From contig CAYLSH010000001.1 in the NCBI GenBank assembly GCA_964386235.1, positions 1 through 64,000 on the forward strand: a stretch of DNA of 64,000 nt. The letters run 5' to 3'. Under the pieces are notes generated by a model. That model was not told the origin of the DNA. It saw nothing but the letters and a program-made list of their open reading frames with translations, and did no database searches. The first letter of the stretch is position 1. Every line of letters begins with the position of its first letter. The position numbers were made by a program, and so were the translations under genes. This DNA comes from RGIG8767 sp964386235. Lineage in GTDB: Bacteria > Bacillota > Clostridia > Lachnospirales > Lachnospiraceae. Positions 23,832 to 31,080 of this stretch are shown here, piece by piece.

Positions 23832-25415
23832 CTAGCAAAGTGCGTCAAACGACTGTGAGGTCATGATAGGAATTGCTTTTTCCGTTTTCATAACTTCTGC
23901 AATCACGCTTTTTTCTTCTTCCTTTGTACTTGCCGTAACCGTTGTCATCACATGGTAGCCACGCTTGATCAGACGTTCGTTTAACTGATCGATATGCTGT
24001 TCTATAAAATCAATCATTTCCTCTTTTTCCATGCAAAAACGTGTACTCAGTTTTTCTTCTTCCAGACTGAGGAAAATGTCCATGTTCCCCAATACCGGCA
24101 TTGACAGATGCAGAAGGGCTGTGAGTTTTCCATCGTCCCCCGTAGCTGCTTTTTTCCGTTTGTATACATACAGATCCCCATTGGCACCCTCATTATTCAT
24201 CTTTATGGGAAGCTGCACATAATGGTAGATCTCATTGATCTGGTTCATAAACTGAATATTGCTTTTGACACTGCTTACTTCTTTTCCGAATGCGGACTCT
24301 TCTTTTCCGGCATTTTTAATCAGTTTTTGTAATTTATCCACCTGTTCTGTCAGATGTTCATAAAATTCTTTTACATATTCCGCAGAATTCATCTGTTCCG
24401 GTTTCATCAAAAACTGCTCCCGCAGCAGATCAAAAAGATTTTGGACCAGATTTTCTTTTGCTCCTTCTGTCTTAGTACCGGCTTCTTTTACAAGACGCAT
24501 CCATTCGGCTTCTTTTGGATCTTCTGCTGTATCCGCATCCGGAACCGTACTTTCCGTTCCTTCCATACCGTTTTCCGTTACCACGATCCGCGCATTTTCC
24601 GTCACCGGCTCCTGCTTTGCCAGATGCTCCGATCCCTCTAACCCAGCGCTTGCCCGGTCATTCTGTGATGTTTCCTCCAAAACCGGTGCATTCTCCTGTG
24701 GGTTCGTGACGGATTCTTTAAAAATATCCACAAATCCCCGGATAAAGTTCTGCAAATCCTCCGGTTGCTGTTGCTGCAATTCCATCAAAAAATCCGCCGT
24801 CCGTGCACACAGTCCCTCCATATCCGAAAACAGATACTGCTGGCCGGTCTGATAAAGCCTCATCATGGAAAGATTTTCTTCCGTCACGGGAATATTCATT
24901 TTATGAAGCATCACCAAATCTTCAATCGGCGCATCCGGATACATTCCCATCTGCCTGTGCAGCGTACCCAGATTCTGCTTACTGACTGACATGCCCTGAT
25001 GCATCATTTCTTCTGCCAGTGCCAGTGTCCTGTCCGTCACCGGGATATTGGCTGCCTCCAACGCTTTCATGGCATTTTGTTCCATCCCCGTATTGGCAAA
25101 CAATGGCTTTAACGACAATTTACCATTTTGGTTACTATCCACAGAAAACGACATCTTCTGTCCAAGGGTAAGCATCAGTTCCTTATCCATTTTGGCATTT
25201 AGCAATACCGTATCTTCTAAAAGCAGGCTGATATCCTTACCATTTGCTGACACCAGTTCTCCCCGCAGGGTATCACCGGGGTGCAGGGACAGCACCGTTT
25301 TCAGAATCCTCGCTGCCAACACAGAATCTGCATTTTTTACCGCATCCGCCGCTTTCTTCGTCACTTCCGTATTCGCCTGTGTCTGCGCCAGACGATTCAA
25401 CAAATCGATTGCCAT
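23832..25415 (-). CDS. FliK-like hypothetical protein (YlqG-position gene)
   Basis: A 527-residue protein with no signal peptide or membrane segment. The N-terminal part (about 1-215) is helical and Met/Leu-rich and includes two similar segments, NIPVTDRTLALAEEMMHQG and NIPVTEENLSMMRLYQTG. The middle (about 225-330) is acidic and low-complexity. The C-terminal part (about 400-510), with LLHLSMPVLGNMDIFLSLEE and STRFCMEKEEMIDFIEQHID, resembles the C-terminal domain of flagellar hook-length protein FliK. It occupies the position of ylqG between rnhB and the FlhB-tail gene. A link to a secretion or flagellar switch is inference from the pairing; no other flagellar gene is in the window. The N-terminal region I do not recognise. 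Confidence 0.7.
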   Translation of the reverse strand: MAIDLLNRLAQTQANTEVTKKAADAVKNADSVLAARILKTVLSLHPGDTLRGELVSANGKDISLLLEDTVLLNAKMDKELMLTLGQKMSFSVDSNQNGKLSLKPLFANTGMEQNAMKALEAANIPVTDRTLALAEEMMHQGMSVSKQNLGTLHRQMGMYPDAPIEDLVMLHKMNIPVTEENLSMMRLYQTGQQYLFSDMEGLCARTADFLMELQQQQPEDLQNFIRGFVDIFKESVTNPQENAPVLEETSQNDRASAGLEGSEHLAKQEPVTENARIVVTENGMEGTESTVPDADTAEDPKEAEWMRLVKEAGTKTEGAKENLVQNLFDLLREQFLMKPEQMNSAEYVKEFYEHLTEQVDKLQKLIKNAGKEESAFGKEVSSVKSNIQFMNQINEIYHYVQLPIKMNNEGANGDLYVYKRKKAATGDDGKLTALLHLSMPVLGNMDIFLSLEEEKLSTRFCMEKEEMIDFIEQHIDQLNERLIKRGYHVMTTVTASTKEEEKSVIAEVMKTEKAIPIMTSQSFDALC

Positions 25416-25605
25416 CCTCTCACCCCTTTCTCCATCCTAAACAGTACACTCTCGCAATTTCTTACAAATGTCTCTCATTCTGCATTGTGTGAATGATACC
25501 CAATCCCAAAATCAGGTACTACAACATCTGACAAATACCTCAGATAACACATTATAAAAAATATAGATTTTTCACTCCTTGTTTTGGTATTTCGGCAGAT
25601 AGATT
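25416..25605. other. Non-coding stretch left of the gap
   Basis: About 190 bp upstream of the FliK-like gene hold no convincing gene. A TATAAT lies at 25556-25551 on the minus strand without a matching -35. A short inverted repeat, ATCTGA/TCAGAT, lies about 20 bp further on. Nothing else is evident before the run of N. Confidence 0.6.
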
Positions 25606-25705
25606 NNNNNNNNNNNNNNNNNNNNNNNNNNNNNNNNNNNNNNNNNNNNNNNNNNNNNNNNNNNNNNNNNNNNNNNNNNNNNNNNNNNNNNNNNNNNNNN
25701 NNNNN
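25606..25705. other. Assembly gap (100 N)
   Basis: Exactly 100 undetermined bases, the conventional length for a gap of unknown size. It begins in plain intergenic sequence and ends inside a copy of a tandem repeat, so the repeat is a likely reason for the break. Any translated reading through it is meaningless. Confidence 0.98.
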
Positions 25706-25883
25706 GTGTGAAGCGCAGCGAGAGCGTGCCTCAAGGGACAGTTTCTCTGACACACACGTTTGTAGTGGCATTGCCACTTTGCTGCAATGCCGCCCTATGT
25801 ACCGCTACGTGCGAAGCGCAGCGAGAGCGTGCCTCAAGGGACAGTTTCTCTGACACACACGTTCGTATTGGCATTGCCACTTT
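25706..25883. repeat. Tandem direct repeat, period 103 bp, at the gap edge
   Basis: A segment of about 75 bp (GAAGCGCAGCGAGAGCGTG, then CTCAAGGGACAGTTTCTC, to GGCATTGCCACTTT) occurs at 25706-25780 and again at 25809-25883 with only a few differences; a 28-bp spacer lies between. Each copy ends in the dyad GGCATTGCC, and the spacer carries GCAATGCC, which can pair with GGCATTGC. The repeat looks more GC-rich than its surroundings and abuts the rnhB stop codon. The array probably continues into the gap. Confidence 0.85.
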
Positions 25884-26641
25884 TACAGAAAGTTCTTGAT
25901 GAAGGTCGTTCTGTGGATGGGACATGGGCCGAATGTTTTGAGTGCTGCGATGTGCGCTGCCGAACCGTAGCCCTTGTTGGATGCAAAGCCGTACTCCGGA
26001 AAAATGGAGTCGTATTCCACCATCAGACGATCCCTCGTAACCTTGGCTATGATACTGGCGGCACCAATGGATATGCTTTTGGCATCCCCCTTGATGATCG
26101 GTACCTGCGGAATCTTAACCTGCGGAATTGTCACCGCATCATTTAATAATATATCGGGTGAAACCGCCAATTTGCTGATAGCATCCCGCATAGCTTCGTA
26201 AGTCGCCTGCAAAATGTTGATCTCATCGATCCGCTCCACACTGGCATAGCCAACGGCTGTTGCCACCGCTTTTTCCATAATGATATCGTATAACTCTTCT
26301 CTCTTTTTTTCACTTAACTGTTTGGAGTCATTGATATACAGAATCTGACAGTCCTTGGGTAAAATGACTGCCCCTGCCACTACCGGACCTGCAAGCGGAC
26401 CTCTGCCCACCTCATCAATCCCGCAGATATAAGTATAATTTGCATACTTTCTTTCATACTCCGATAATGCATATGTACGCTGCAGTTCTTTTTCGTATTT
26501 TAAAAAACGCATCCTGGCTTTTTTGATTTCATTTTGTATGCCCGCCCGCTCATCGGATTCAAAAGTACGGATGACACTCTCCAGTTCTTCCATAGGGGCT
26601 GCTTCCAACGCGCTTTTTACTTCTTTGATGGTATATGCCAT
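25883..26641 (-). CDS. rnhB: Ribonuclease HII
   Basis: A 252-residue enzyme that cleaves RNA in RNA-DNA hybrids and removes misincorporated ribonucleotides. After an N-terminal helical extension (about 1-68), typical of the longer Firmicute RNase HII, the catalytic core has ICGIDEVGRGPLAGPVVAGA with Asp-Glu, INDSKQLSEKKREELY, the Asp of LLNDAVTIP, and KGDAKSISIGAASIIAKVTRD. The start follows a GAGG site 18 nt after the signal-peptidase gene. The stop codon lies within the edge of the tandem repeat. Confidence 0.96.
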   Translation of the reverse strand: MAYTIKEVKSALEAAPMEELESVIRTFESDERAGIQNEIKKARMRFLKYEKELQRTYALSEYERKYANYTYICGIDEVGRGPLAGPVVAGAVILPKDCQILYINDSKQLSEKKREELYDIIMEKAVATAVGYASVERIDEINILQATYEAMRDAISKLAVSPDILLNDAVTIPQVKIPQVPIIKGDAKSISIGAASIIAKVTRDRLMVEYDSIFPEYGFASNKGYGSAAHIAALKTFGPCPIHRTTFIKNFL

Positions 26642-26659
26642 TCTTTTTTCCTCTACATC

Positions 26660-27187
26660 TTAATCAATCACTTCAAAATCAGGCCAGAAACGAATCCATG
26701 CTTTTCCGATGATATCCTTGCGGTAGACATTTCCCACGCTCGGATCCCGGCTGTCCGAAGAATCATTGCGATTGTCACCAAGTACAAAATATTCATTTTC
26801 ACTCAGATGAATCTCATTTGCTGCCAGTCCGGGATTTTCTATCGTTTCCTTGCCATAATGCTCTTCTAAGACTTCTCCGTTGATGTAGATCGTACCGTCC
26901 GGGTCGATTTTTACCGTTTCACCGGGAAGACCGATAATGCGCTTGATATAATTGATTTTTTCCCCATGTCGAAACGGGAATACAATCACATCAAACCGCT
27001 CCGGTTCACCCGTATGATAACTTACCTTCTGCACAATCAGATTATCTTCATTGGATAATGTGGGTTCCATGGAAGAACCGATTACTTCCGTTCTGACCGC
27101 CACATATTTGACAATCAGAAATGTCACAAACAATACCACCAGTATATAAACGCTGGTACTAAGTACCTCTTTTAATAACTTTTTCAT
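26660..27187 (-). CDS. lepB: Type I signal peptidase (first copy)
   Basis: A 175-residue membrane-anchored peptidase that removes signal peptides from exported proteins. One N-terminal membrane segment (TSVYILVVLFVTFLIVKYV) is followed by the catalytic Ser in GSSMEPTLSNEDNLIV, the catalytic Lys in YIKRIIGLPGETV, and the conserved GDNRNDSSDSRD. I chose the ATG at 27187: GGAGAAGG lies 7 nt ahead, and it overlaps the rbgA stop as ATGA, indicating coupled translation. A second lepB lies on the other side of rbgA. Confidence 0.95.
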   Translation of the reverse strand: MKKLLKEVLSTSVYILVVLFVTFLIVKYVAVRTEVIGSSMEPTLSNEDNLIVQKVSYHTGEPERFDVIVFPFRHGEKINYIKRIIGLPGETVKIDPDGTIYINGEVLEEHYGKETIENPGLAANEIHLSENEYFVLGDNRNDSSDSRDPSVGNVYRKDIIGKAWIRFWPDFEVID

Positions 27188-28050
27188 TCTGTTTCCTTCT
27201 CCTTTACACATTCCGGCAATTCCAAAGTCAGTCTGCCTAATTTGCCATTTCTGAAATCATCCATTAGGATCATGGCAGCCTTTTTGATATCCAATGTTTC
27301 ATTTTTACCAAGACATCTTCTGACTCTGGCAATTTCTTCCAAACAACGGTAAGGATCTTTTTGCTGTTCAAAACCATAAAACCGACTGATCACCTGCGGA
27401 TAACGGGGTTCGATATACTGTATAAAATCCGCTGCCAGTTCTTCCGAATACAGGATCTGGTCATTGATGGATCCAATAAAGGCAAGTCTCATACCAATCT
27501 CATTATCTTCAAATTTGGGCCAAAGGATACCGGGTGTGTCCAACAGTTCCAGATTCTTGTTTAATTTGATCCACTGTTTTCCCTTAGTAACACCTGGCTT
27601 ATTCCCGGTTTTGGTGCATGCCTTTTTGGCATAGGAATTAATAAAAGTGGATTTGCCCACATTAGGGATTCCCACAACCATTGCTCTTACCGGTCTGTTT
27701 AAGATTCCTCTTTTCCGGTCCCTTTCAATCTTGGCAGCACATGCTTTGTTTACCGCTTCCTGAATGTTCTTCAGTCCGCTTCCGCTTTTGGAATTCACTT
27801 CCACTGTCTGTATGCCTTTTTCTTCAAAATATGCCATCCATGCCTTGTTTGCCTGCGGGTCGGAAAGATCCGACTTGTTAAGCAGAATCATCCGGGATTT
27901 GTTTTTCCCAAGTTCATCAATATCCGGATTGCGGCTGCTAAGCGGGGTACGCGCATCCACAAGTTCTATGATCAGATCGATCAGTTTAATATCTTCCTGC
28001 ATCATACGTTTTGCTTTCGTCATATGACCGGGATACCATTGATAATTCAT
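27184..28050 (-). CDS. rbgA: Ribosome biogenesis GTPase RbgA (YlqF)
   Basis: A 288-residue circularly permuted GTPase needed for late 50S assembly. The N-terminal MNYQWYPGHMTKAKRMM is diagnostic. The motifs come in permuted order: NKSDLSD (G4, about 57), VGIPNVGKSTFINSY (G1, about 125), then DTPGILWPK (G3, about 172). The C-terminal domain binds RNA. It lies between two signal peptidase genes, 21 nt after one and overlapping the other by 4 nt. Confidence 0.97.
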   Translation of the reverse strand: MNYQWYPGHMTKAKRMMQEDIKLIDLIIELVDARTPLSSRNPDIDELGKNKSRMILLNKSDLSDPQANKAWMAYFEEKGIQTVEVNSKSGSGLKNIQEAVNKACAAKIERDRKRGILNRPVRAMVVGIPNVGKSTFINSYAKKACTKTGNKPGVTKGKQWIKLNKNLELLDTPGILWPKFEDNEIGMRLAFIGSINDQILYSEELAADFIQYIEPRYPQVISRFYGFEQQKDPYRCLEEIARVRRCLGKNETLDIKKAAMILMDDFRNGKLGRLTLELPECVKEKETE

Positions 28051-28071
28051 AATTACCTCTTTTCTACGTTT

Positions 28072-28653
28072 TTATTTTACAAAGCCGATCCCTTCATCCC
28101 CATGTCCCAGATGAAGCCATACTTTTCCTTCTATCAGACTTCTTTTTACCAGTCCGATATTGCCTGATCGGGAATCTTCACTGTTATTGCGGTTATCACC
28201 GAGCACAAAAAACTCATCCTCTCCTACCAATAATGGTTCCGCAGCGATACCGGGATCCGCTACCTTGTCATATTCTTCGTTTTCTTCCAGGATGCCATTC
28301 ACATAAAGTCTGCCATCCCGGAATTCTACAGTATCGCCCGGTACTGCAACCACCCTTTTTACATAATAATGTGTATGGGCATTGCCGTTTGGTAAAAAGA
28401 CCACCGTATCCCCTGCTTTTGGCGGAAATAAAAGATAAGCGATCCGGTTTACAAGTATCGTCTGACCGCTGTATAGTGTATTTTCCATGGACACGCCGAT
28501 CACGCTGGTGCGCATACCGAAACTGTATACCAGAAAAAATGCCATCAAAACAGCGATGCCTATTCCGGAGATATAACTAAAAATCTCCCTGATCGCATCG
28601 GAGGATACATGCCTTCTTTTATGATAAAAACATAAACCCTTTTTTCTTCTCAT
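28072..28653 (-). CDS. lepB: Type I signal peptidase (second copy)
   Basis: A 193-residue signal peptidase. Compared with the first copy it has a longer basic N-terminus (MRRKKGLCFYHKRRH), then a membrane segment, GVSMENTLYSGQTILV with the catalytic Ser, YVKRVVAVPGDTV with the Lys, and GDNRNNSEDSRSGNIG. The start is uncertain: the ATG at 28653 has no clear ribosome binding site, and a TTG at 28665 preceded by AAAGAAAAG is an alternative. It is the first gene after a good promoter. Two copies in one transcript may have different substrates; the sequence does not say. Confidence 0.93.
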   Translation of the reverse strand: MRRKKGLCFYHKRRHVSSDAIREIFSYISGIGIAVLMAFFLVYSFGMRTSVIGVSMENTLYSGQTILVNRIAYLLFPPKAGDTVVFLPNGNAHTHYYVKRVVAVPGDTVEFRDGRLYVNGILEENEEYDKVADPGIAAEPLLVGEDEFFVLGDNRNNSEDSRSGNIGLVKRSLIEGKVWLHLGHGDEGIGFVK

Positions 28654-28685
28654 GATCAAACCCAACTTTTCTTTTTGCTATTGAA

Positions 28686-28714
28686 AGTATATCACGAAAA
28701 AGGCTGTAAACCAA
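28686..28714 (-). promoter_or_regulatory. Sigma-A type promoter of lepB-rbgA-lepB-rnhB
   Basis: The minus strand has a -35 TTGGTT (28714-28709), a 17-bp spacer and a -10 TATACT (28691-28686). The -35 lies in the descending arm of the rplS terminator. Confidence 0.65.
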
Positions 28715-28735
28715 GATGATTCTTAGTCTACAGCC
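28697..28735 (-). terminator. Terminator of rimM-trmD-rplS
   Basis: Fifteen-bp arms (28702-28716 and 28721-28735) pair with two wobbles around a 4-nt loop and run into TTTTT on the minus strand, 13 bp beyond the rplS stop. Confidence 0.9.
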
Positions 28736-28748
28736 CAATGTGTCAAGA

Positions 28749-29096
28749 TTATTTAACGAGTTCTTTAACCTTAGCTTTCTTACCAACGCGATCTCTTAAG
28801 TATGTCAGTTTCGCTCTTCTTACTTTACCACGACGAACTACTTCAATCTTCTCAACGTTTGGGGAATGTAAAGGCCATGTTTTCTCAACGCCTACACCAT
28901 TAGATGTCTTTCTTACTGTGAAAGTCTCTCTGTTGCTTCCACCCTGTCTCTTCAGTACAGTTCCTTCAAAAACCTGAACTCTTTCACGGTTACCTTCCTT
29001 GATCTTACCGTAAACTTTAACGGTATCACCAACGTGGAATTCCGGTACTTCCTGCTTCAACTGTTCTGCTTCAATACTTTTAATAATCTCGTTCAT
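28749..29096 (-). CDS. rplS: Ribosomal protein L19
   Basis: A 115-residue 50S protein at the interface with the 30S subunit. FHVGDTVKVYGKIKEGNRER, VQVFEGTVLKRQGG and the C-terminal VRRAKLTYLRDRVGKKAKV are typical, and the length is normal. A GGAG site precedes the ATG. An 83-nt leader separates it from trmD; I could not identify a defined regulatory RNA in it. Confidence 0.98.
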   Translation of the reverse strand: MNEIIKSIEAEQLKQEVPEFHVGDTVKVYGKIKEGNRERVQVFEGTVLKRQGGSNRETFTVRKTSNGVGVEKTWPLHSPNVEKIEVVRRGKVRRAKLTYLRDRVGKKAKVKELVK

Positions 29097-29179
29097 GTCA
29101 AATCTCCTTTTTTATGGATGTTCTTAATACTATCATCGTAACAGAGGACCATCTATTTTTATGCGACCCAAATAATATA

Positions 29180-29905
29180 TCACATCTGTTCCTTGTTTGC
29201 AAGATATTTTTCATATAAATCGGGTCTTCTTTCTTTTGTTCTTTCTATAGACTGTTCAAAACGCCATTTTTCTATATTTTTGTGATGACCGCTCAGCAGC
29301 ACTTCCGGTACTCGCTTATCATGCCAGATCTCCGGTCGTGAATACTGGGGATACTCTAAAAGATTATCATAAAAGGATTCCGTCACCCCGGAATCTTCAT
29401 TGGACAACACACCGGGCACCATGCGTGATATCGCATCTACCATAACCATTGCCGGCAATTCTCCCCCTGTCAGGACATAATCCCCAATGGATATGTAGTC
29501 CGTCACAATTTCTTCTAAAACCCGTTCATCCACGCCTTCGTAATGCCCGCACAGGATGATAAGATCCTCTTCTTTTGCCAGATCCACTGCCATATTCTGG
29601 TTGAAAACACTTCCCTGGGGTGTCACATAAACGGTACGCGGTTTCCGCACATCTTTGTCTTCACCATCATGGATTTTGTCACATACGGTCTTCCACGCAT
29701 CGTATATCGGTTGTGCCTGCATTAACATACCGGCGCCGCCGCCATAAGGATAATCGTCCACCTTTTTGTGTTTGTCCAGTGTATAATCACGAATATTGAT
29801 CACATCCATACAAATATGTCCGTTTTGAACCGCTCTGCCCAGAATACTGGTATTTAATCCATCCCGGACCATATCCGGAAATAATGTTAAAATATGAAAC
29901 TTCAT
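29180..29905 (-). CDS. trmD: tRNA (guanine-N1)-methyltransferase
   Basis: A 241-residue SPOUT enzyme methylating G37 of tRNAs to prevent frameshifting. MKFHILTLFPDM, YPYGGGAGMLMQ, CGHYEGVDERV and the trefoil-knot SAM site ISIGDYVLTGGELPAMVMVD are all present, and the length is usual. The start codon shares one base with the rimM stop (TAATG), so the two are translationally coupled. Confidence 0.98.
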   Translation of the reverse strand: MKFHILTLFPDMVRDGLNTSILGRAVQNGHICMDVINIRDYTLDKHKKVDDYPYGGGAGMLMQAQPIYDAWKTVCDKIHDGEDKDVRKPRTVYVTPQGSVFNQNMAVDLAKEEDLIILCGHYEGVDERVLEEIVTDYISIGDYVLTGGELPAMVMVDAISRMVPGVLSNEDSGVTESFYDNLLEYPQYSRPEIWHDKRVPEVLLSGHHKNIEKWRFEQSIERTKERRPDLYEKYLANKEQM

Positions 29906-30414
29906 TATTCTAATAGTCCTTCCAGTATATGAATTGTGATCATGCGTTCCTGCATATCTACTTTACGGATGCAGTCAGAAATTGCCGGAAGTAAAAAACT
30001 TCTGCCATCGCTCAATGTGATATCGTATACATCATTGGCTCCCGTCTGTAAAACATCCGTCAGTTCTCCTTCCAGTCCGCTATCCGGGTCCATTACTTTC
30101 ATTCCGATCAGATCCGCAATAAAGTATTCGTCCTTTTGCAGTTTGACCGCATTTTTACGGGTCACAAAAAGCTTCTTTCCTTTAATTGCCTCCACCTCAT
30201 TTAAGGAATCGTATTCTTCAAATTTGAGGATTGCAAACTGCTTAAAATACTTTACCCCTTTGATATGAAGCGTGGTAGTCCCGGTCGCCGTCTCCAGTTC
30301 CACTTCTTTTAATTGGCTAAATCTTTTTACATCATCCGTAGTCGGAAACACTTTTACCTCTCCGCGCACCCCATGTGTGGAGGTAATGGCTCCAACCTGC
30401 AACAATTCTTCCAT
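29905..30414 (-). CDS. rimM: 16S rRNA processing/30S maturation factor RimM
   Basis: A 169-residue ribosome-maturation factor binding S19. The N-terminal domain has LLQVGAITSTHGVRGEVKVFP and the C-terminal PRC-barrel has YFIADLIGMKVMDPDSG and AISDCIRKVDMQERMITIHI. Nine codons were trimmed from the longest reading because AAAGG lies 8 nt ahead of the ATG at 30414. A strong palindrome (30439-30469) lies just upstream. Confidence 0.95.
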   Translation of the reverse strand: MEELLQVGAITSTHGVRGEVKVFPTTDDVKRFSQLKEVELETATGTTTLHIKGVKYFKQFAILKFEEYDSLNEVEAIKGKKLFVTRKNAVKLQKDEYFIADLIGMKVMDPDSGLEGELTDVLQTGANDVYDITLSDGRSFLLPAISDCIRKVDMQERMITIHILEGLLE

Positions 30415-30438
30415 CTGTATAACCTTTCTCATTTTGTG

Positions 30439-30469
30439 CAATAGGTAATTTCAAGGAAATTTCCTATTG
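30439..30469 (-). promoter_or_regulatory. Near-perfect 31-bp palindrome ahead of rimM
   Basis: Arms CAATAGGTAATTTC (30439-30452) and GAAATTTCCTATTG (30456-30469) match at 13 of 14 positions with a 3-bp centre. No T-run follows, so it is not a normal terminator. It may be an operator or an RNA processing or stability hairpin between the khpA terminator and the rimM ribosome binding site. Confidence 0.6.
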
Positions 30470-30475
30470 TACAAG

Positions 30476-30500
30476 AAAAAGGGTTGTTTTACAACAACCC
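30476..30500 (-). terminator. Terminator of ylxM-ffh-rpsP-khpA
   Basis: Perfect 8-bp arms GGGTTGTT/AACAACCC with a 4-nt loop run into TTTTT on the minus strand, 8 bp beyond the khpA stop. Confidence 0.9.
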
Positions 30501-30508
30501 CGAATGTT

Positions 30509-30736
30509 CTAGCGGATATCAACATCCACTCTCTTATTGTCTCCCGTGGAAGCAGCTTTTACAACGGAGCGGATCGCTTTTGCGATTCTGCCCTGTTTAC
30601 CGATTACTTTACCCATATCGGAAGCGGCAACATGAAGTTCAACGGTAACATTCTTACCCTCTGTCTTTTCCGTAACAACTACTTCGTCCGGATTGTCAAC
30701 AAGTGCTTTTGCAATTACTTCTACTAATTCTTTCAT
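30509..30736 (-). CDS. khpA: KH-domain RNA-binding protein KhpA (YlqC)
   Basis: A 75-residue protein that is essentially one KH domain, with the GxxG loop in VIGKQGRIAKAIRSVVKAA. In Gram-positives it works with KhpB as an RNA-binding pair affecting cell division and envelope genes; the position between rpsP and rimM is the usual one. A GGAGG-type site precedes the ATG. Confidence 0.95.
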   Translation of the reverse strand: MKELVEVIAKALVDNPDEVVVTEKTEGKNVTVELHVAASDMGKVIGKQGRIAKAIRSVVKAASTGDNKRVDVDIR

Positions 30737-30776
30737 ACTCCACCTCCAAAAGCGTCGATCTCAATTAACGGGTTAC

Positions 30777-31022
30777 TTATTTTGTAATTCCGGCTAATTT
30801 AAAGATCTTTCCGACAACTTCTGTAGGCTGTGCACCGTTTGCAAGCCATTTCTTAGCGGCTTCTTCATCCACTTTGTACTCGCTGGGATCTGTGTTTGGA
30901 TTGTATGTTCCGATTTCTTCGATGAATTTACCATCTCTTGGTGATCTGGAATCGGAAACAACGATTCTGTAAATTGGGTTCTTCTTCTGTCCCATTCTTC
31001 TTAATCTGATTTTAACTGCCAT
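30777..31022 (-). CDS. rpsP: Ribosomal protein S16
   Basis: An 81-residue 30S protein, of normal length once started at MAVKIRLRRMGQKKNPIYRI; AAGGAG lies ahead of this ATG, while the longer reading is an artefact. The conserved VVSDSRSPRDGKFIEEIGTY follows. It lies between ffh and khpA. Confidence 0.98.
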   Translation of the reverse strand: MAVKIRLRRMGQKKNPIYRIVVSDSRSPRDGKFIEEIGTYNPNTDPSEYKVDEEAAKKWLANGAQPTEVVGKIFKLAGITK

Positions 31023-31080
31023 TTTAATGACTCCTTTCTTAATTGTGGTTTCCCACCTCATATATTGATCTCTTTTTTAT

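Noticed and set aside
25551..25579. Promoter with TATAAT left of the gap
   Set aside because: The -10 is perfect, but no -35 is found at 16-18 bp and there is no extended -10.
25706..25883. Possible CRISPR array
   Set aside because: The repeated unit is about 75 bp with a single 28-bp spacer, there are only two copies, and no cas genes are near. It is a plain tandem repeat.
25475..25925. Open reading frames spanning the run of N or made from the tandem repeat
   Set aside because: They translate undetermined bases or repeat DNA, have no ribosome binding site and no recognisable domain.
29097..29179. Ribosomal L19 leader RNA
   Set aside because: A leader of 83 nt exists, but I could not fold or match a defined motif with confidence.
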